The translations under genes were made by a program, and so were the position numbers. Below, piece by piece: positions 59,697 through 64,000 of a DNA stretch of 64,000 nt (position 1 is the first letter of the stretch; every line of letters begins with the position of its first letter). Under the pieces are notes generated by a model. The model did not search any database. It was given only the letters and a program-made list of their open reading frames with translations, and was not told where the DNA came from. Origin of the DNA: Cricetomys ansorgei (lineage: Eukaryota > Chordata > Mammalia > Rodentia > Nesomyidae); NCBI GenBank assembly GCA_026225945.1, contig JAMJFZ010000289.1:4399001-4463000 (forward strand), read 5' to 3'.

Positions 59697-60745
59697 GAGA
59701 GGCTAGAGATGAAGGGTGTGTTCCTTAACATAATAAAGACTATATACAACAAACTTATGGTCAAAATTATGTTAAACAGAGGGGAAAACCACATAGAATT
59801 TCAATTAAGATTGGAAGCACGATAAGAGTGTTGCCTCTTTATACCTCTGTTCATGGAATATAGACATTTAAAGTCTTAGAGCAATAAGATGAGAGATGAA
59901 AATCAGGGGAATGCACATTAAAAAGTAAAAGTATCCCTATTTGCAGATTATATGATTATGTACAGATGAGATTATAAAAACTCCACCAAAAATTCTTAGA
60001 GCTGGTAAATACATTCAGCAAAGTCTCAAGATACAATATTATCACAGAAAAACCAGTAACTTCCTATATATCTATGACAAATATACTGAGAAATAAATGA
60101 ACAAACAATATAATTCATAATAGCCACAAAAAATGAAATTTTTGATAATAAACTTAACCAAGGAAATGAAAGATCTTCACAATGACAACTTTAAACACTA
60201 AAAGAAACTGAGGAAGACACCAAAGAATAGAAAGACTTCCTAATCCCATGGCTTAGTAGGACTACCATAGTGAAAATGGCCACCATACCAAAAGAAACCT
60301 ACAGATTCAGTGTAATCCCAATAGAAATTCCAATGCCTTTATTCACAAACACAAGAAGAACAAACTCAAAATTCTCATGAAGCACATATGACCAAAGCTA
60401 GACAAAGCAATCACAACCAAGAAATATTGTAGTAGATTTGGCCATATGAACTTCAAATTATACTACAGAGTCTACTACAGTGTGCTACTAGCACAGAGAT
60501 AGACACATAATCACTGTAATAGAAGAGTTGACCCCAATTATTTTTATAGACGACAGCTCCTTGACCTTTGACAAAAGTGCCAAAAATACACATTGGTTAA
60601 AAGACAGAATCTTTAACAAATGGTCTGGGGAAACCTGGATATCAACATTTTTTAAAAAAAATAAATCTTTACTTTTGACCCCAAACAAATCTTAACTGCA
60701 AACTTATCAAGAACCACAACAAAAGATCAGGAACCCTGGAAAATG
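59697..60745 (+). mobile_element. L1 ORF2 remnant (reverse transcriptase to C-terminal part), sense
   Basis: Follows ORF2 in order: 'acataataaagactatatac', 'tttgcagattatatgattat' (around the catalytic FADD motif of reverse transcriptase, here degraded), 'ccaaggaaatgaaagatctt', 'tacagattcagtgtaatccc', 'cttgacctttgacaaaagtg', 'ctttaacaaatggtctgggg'. Many stops and frameshifts; a dead copy. It lies 3' of an L1 3' UTR, so it belongs to a different insertion. Confidence 0.85.
60510..60563 (+). repeat. 54-base duplicated L1 segment, copy A
   Basis: Part of the ORF2 remnant. A second copy lies at 60852-60905, with about 84% identity and no gaps. Confidence 0.85.
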
Positions 60746-60789
60746 TAGGGTGTACTCCTCAACTTGTAGACAATGTAGGGACTTTCTGA

Positions 60790-60850
60790 ATATCTATATC
60801 TACATATCTATATATCTATATATCTATATATCTATATATATATATATATG
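60790..60850. repeat. (ATATCT)n / AT-rich microsatellite
   Basis: Tandem 'tatatctatatatc' units ending in a short TA run, between the two copies of the 54-base segment. Confidence 0.93.
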
Positions 60851-60851
60851 T

Positions 60852-60902
60852 ATCACTGCAATAGAAGAGAGGACCTCAATTATTTCTACAGACTACAGCT
60901 CC

Positions 60903-60905
<3 letters not shown>
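60852..60905 (+). repeat. 54-base duplicated L1 segment, copy B
   Basis: Begins ATCACTGCAATAGAAGAG and ends CAGCTCCTTA. It aligns to 60510-60563 with 8-9 mismatches and is immediately followed by a TG array. Confidence 0.85.

Positions 60906-60957
<52 letters not shown>
60906..60957. repeat. (TG)n microsatellite
   Basis: About 26 TG units followed by a short GA/CAGA run to 60980. Confidence 0.97.
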
Positions 60958-60961
<4 letters not shown>

Positions 60962-60980
60962 AGAGAGACAGAGACAGAGA

Positions 60981-62209
60981 TGGATATGTGTATACATATT
61001 TATATGTTAAATTTTATAAAAGGTATAAACTATGTTTTCATCCATCATTAGTCATGTTTGCGTTTATGTGTTAGCCCTTCAGACACACCTCTTTTCATTC
61101 CTTCTAACATATGAACATGAAAATGCTTAGTTCCATTTGATAGAAATATTTTCTGCATTCATTATCTTTGCTTCTCCATGAGTGGCCAGTTCTCCTTATC
61201 TGTGTACCTCTGTTTCTAGGCTTCCTTCTATTTGATTGATCTCTATCTTTTCTTTCACGGTTCCAGGCTATCTAGCTACCTGCAGGTTTCCTGTTGGCCA
61301 TAAGTTGCTGATCTTCTGTGTCATTCTTCACTATCGTGCTGGCTACCCTTGGACTTTTGCTTCTTTATGTCAATCAGTTAATAAATGTATTTGGCTTTCT
61401 CTCACTTATATTCTCTTGCCTTAACCTTTAATTATTTGAAATCCTGTTACTCCACAAGCCATATCTATACAGCTATACACAGCCCCTTATAGCAACACAA
61501 TCTGTCATTTTGCATTCTTCCTTATTGTTAGGCAGGGTTTTGTCTGTGAGAATTCTACAGGGTTCGGATTATCATAGTCTTTAAAGACCAGAGTAAGCAT
61601 TGTTCTGCCAATGCTTCCAGGGCTGTTAATTTTACAGCCATGTTTCATTCTTACTCCTTTAGTTGGCGAAAATAATTTTCTTCATCCAATGTAGTAATTT
61701 ACTTCTAGTTAATTTTATTGACCTTGTAAACTTCAGTTTGATATGGGCTTTTGAATCTGACTATTCACTTAAGCCACAAACTTTGTTTTTTATTTTCAGT
61801 TCATAGGTGAGTACAGAGACTGGCAGGTCTCCTTTCTAGCATCTATGACCGGAAGAAACATTACTAACTATTTTCATTATATCTGATATGCATTTAAGGT
61901 TGGTCTTATAATTCATATATTTTATCCAAGAAAACTTTGATGTAATGTATAACACAAAGAGGATATAATTGTCTTTAATCATTCATAAAATTACAAAGAA
62001 CAACAAAATCTGGCTTAATTGTACCAATATTCAACCTCTGGATGCAATCAAGACAACCAAAGGCAACAGCAATAGTCTACAGTAGAATAACAATTCCAAG
62101 GGAGGTTTCTCATACTTGGTACTGGGGAATTTCTTAAATAGTCTGTGACTCGTAGAGGAGACATTATCATCTCAAGCAATGTAACTTAATTCAAAATTGT
62201 GAGTGTGTA
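60981..62209. other. Unassigned AT-rich non-coding DNA
   Basis: No gene or repeat recognised. Confidence 0.5.
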
Positions 62210-62226
62210 TTCTCTCTGTCTCTGTC

Positions 62227-62281
<55 letters not shown>
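62210..62281. repeat. (TC)n/(TCTG)n microsatellite
   Basis: TCTCTG and TCTG units grade into about 20 TC units. Confidence 0.95.
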
Positions 62282-62282
<1 letters not shown>

Positions 62283-62334
62283 TGTCTGTGTGTAAAATGA
62301 TCACAAGGCAGCAGGACACATTTTATGTGTCACC

Positions 62335-62705
62335 ACTGGGACACATAAAAGCAGTCCTCAAAGGGCAATTTATATCTCTAATCCCCTATATTTAAATAAA
62401 AATTCAGAAAGATAATGAATAAATGACTTAGTGGTTCCACTCAAAAATTCAGAAAAAATAAGAACCAGCCAAATCCAAATCTAGAATACATCAAAAAATA
62501 ATAAAAATCAGAGGAGAAATTAATGAAATAGAAATAGAAAACATTACAAAGAAGCGAGAAATCTAAAGCAGATTCTTTGAGAACATAAACGAAATTTGCA
62601 GATCCTTGGCCAACTAACTAAAAGAAAAAAGATGACCCAAAATGAAATAACAGGGAAATATTACAACAGACACCAAAGAAATTTAATAAAATTTTAATAT
62701 TAAAA
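62335..62705 (+). mobile_element. L1 ORF2 remnant (mid-ORF2), sense
   Basis: 'gcagtcctcaaagggcaatt', 'aaaaatcagaggagaaatta', 'atgaaatagaaatagaaaac', 'agcagattctttgagaacat', 'cttggccaactaactaaaag' and 'gaaatattacaacagacacc' match the ORF2 part that in an intact L1 lies upstream of the piece at 59697-60745. Non-functional. Confidence 0.78.
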
Positions 62706-63194
62706 TGGAATTTCTTCTTTGCATCATCTCATTACAAATTAACATATTATTTAATCTCATTCCTTTGGATTCTTATTTAAACTAATCAAGATAGCCTTTG
62801 GAAATAGAATTCTACTTATATGAAATTGTTGATAAGATTATATTTATCTGTTACTCCATTAATTCAAATTTCTGCACACAAATAACATTTCTTAAAAATA
62901 TACACACAGTTCTCTGGAAGAAATAAGAACTGTTTTTTCTTAAAAGGGAGACAAATTATTATTTTTTACATATAAGAACATTCTAATGCACATTATAACC
63001 TTTGCAAAAATTAAACAATAAATAATATTAATGTATTTTATGTCTATTTAATACTAATGATAAATAGGATTCCTATATTTTACATTATTATTTTAAACAT
63101 GGGAAAATGTCTGCTACTATCTTACACATTTTAGAAATAGAATATTCTCAAGGAAACTTTTTTCAAAGCATCATTAAAATCTTAAAACATCTCT
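62706..63194. other. Unassigned AT-rich DNA
   Basis: Very AT-rich; nothing recognised. Confidence 0.5.
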
Positions 63195-63335
63195 AGCCAG
63201 GCATAGCAGTACATGACTTTAGTCCTAGAGTTTGGGAGGCAGAGGAAGGTGAATCTCTCTTTGTTTGGCTGGTTTATATAACAAGTTACAGACCAAGCAA
63301 GACAACATGGGATGACTCTGTCTTAATACAGGCAA
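63195..63335 (+). mobile_element. B1 SINE
   Basis: 'agccaggcatagcagtacat', 'gactttagtcctagagtttg', 'ggaggcagaggaaggtgaat', 'acatgggatgactctgtctt' plus a short AAAC tail. The middle is diverged. Confidence 0.85.
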
Positions 63336-64000
63336 ACAAAAAATTGTATTTCTAATTTAATAAGAAAAGTATGCTGTAACTGTATTATGAAAGCCCACAA
63401 ACTGCTTATAGATTTAAATCAATTCTCCTAAGTATTTTGAGCCCTTCATGTTAGTAATAAAAAATGTGATTGAAAAACTATAGTAAGTAACTGCATTCCA
63501 CACTTAATAGCTGCAAGGGTTAACTGTAAAGTTTTTTCTTCAGTTTTTTACATATCTCTGTGTGTGTGTGTATGCACCAAACAATTTCTTATGGTCATGC
63601 TATGTCACATGTCAATATGTGTATGGCAGAAAGAGATAGTTATATAGAAGAGGCATGTCAAGCATTACCAGATTGTGCCCATACACTAATGAAGATATAC
63701 GAACTACTTGCTTCAGTGGTAGCTCTAGTAAGCCTATCAAGTGTCTGTGGTACTGGTTGTTTTCAGTAACCTTATGTGACACAGGAATATCACAGACTGT
63801 GCTAATTTATTGAAGTAAAACTACTATATTCTATAGGTATATTCAGAGAAGCAGAACCAATAATGAATATAGAGGTGTGTATATAAAAGGAGAAAACAGG
63901 AAGAAATTGATTTCTTTTTAAATGAATTCATTTCTAAAAATATGCACATCAAATCTGTAATTTAATTGATATGGTCATTGGGCATGGGAATTAAGGAAGA
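63336..64000. other. Unassigned non-coding DNA
   Basis: A short TG run lies near 63559-63572. No gene; the 69-codon frame at 63560-63769 has no recognisable domain. Confidence 0.5.

Noticed and set aside
60790..60957. Regularly spaced short repeats as a CRISPR-like array
   Set aside because: These are contiguous dinucleotide and hexanucleotide microsatellites without unique spacers, in a rodent nuclear sequence.

Overview
This window looks like non-coding DNA from a murid or cricetid (muroid) rodent nuclear genome. The evidence is the repeat set: B1, B2, B3, B4 and ID-type SINEs; MT-like and ORR1-like MaLR LTRs that end in TAACTAAGACA; rodent L1 3' ends of Lx type; and many long dinucleotide repeats. 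I cannot tell Mus, Rattus or a cricetid apart from this alone. The sequence is AT-rich, has no CpG-island-like stretch, and shows no protein-coding gene, tRNA, rRNA or CRISPR array. The longest open frames are low-complexity translations of microsatellites or short frames (130 codons or fewer) with no recognisable domain. The window is best read as a gene desert or part of a very large intron.

Layout. From 1 to about 13.6 kb it is mostly unassigned AT-rich DNA, with a B3 tail, an ID-like and a B4-like SINE, an (AT)n array and a 5'-truncated L1 3' end (7640-8545). From 13.6 to 20 kb come an LTR-like element, a B1 whose tail runs into a GGA array, a 506-bp almost pure polypyrimidine tract, an old MIR and a CA/GA array. 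From 20 to 35 kb there are scattered SINEs, an old L1 3' end, two inverted copies of an unclassified 0.33-kb repeat, and a palindromic pair of B2 heads. From 35 to 49 kb it is largely unassigned, with three antisense MaLR pieces and a nearly complete antisense ORR1-like element (46.6-48.2 kb).

From 49.7 to 63.3 kb the window is dense with retroelements. There are several antisense L1 ORF2 pieces, a solo ERV-like LTR, and an MT-like MaLR with two LTRs nested in an L1, itself carrying a further repeat. A sense L1 3' end is then followed by ORF2 pieces in an order that a single intact L1 could not give.

No genes work together here. The structure is the layered history of retrotransposon insertion plus microsatellite growth. 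Repeat family names come from recalled consensus features, not from a database search, and subfamily names are tentative.
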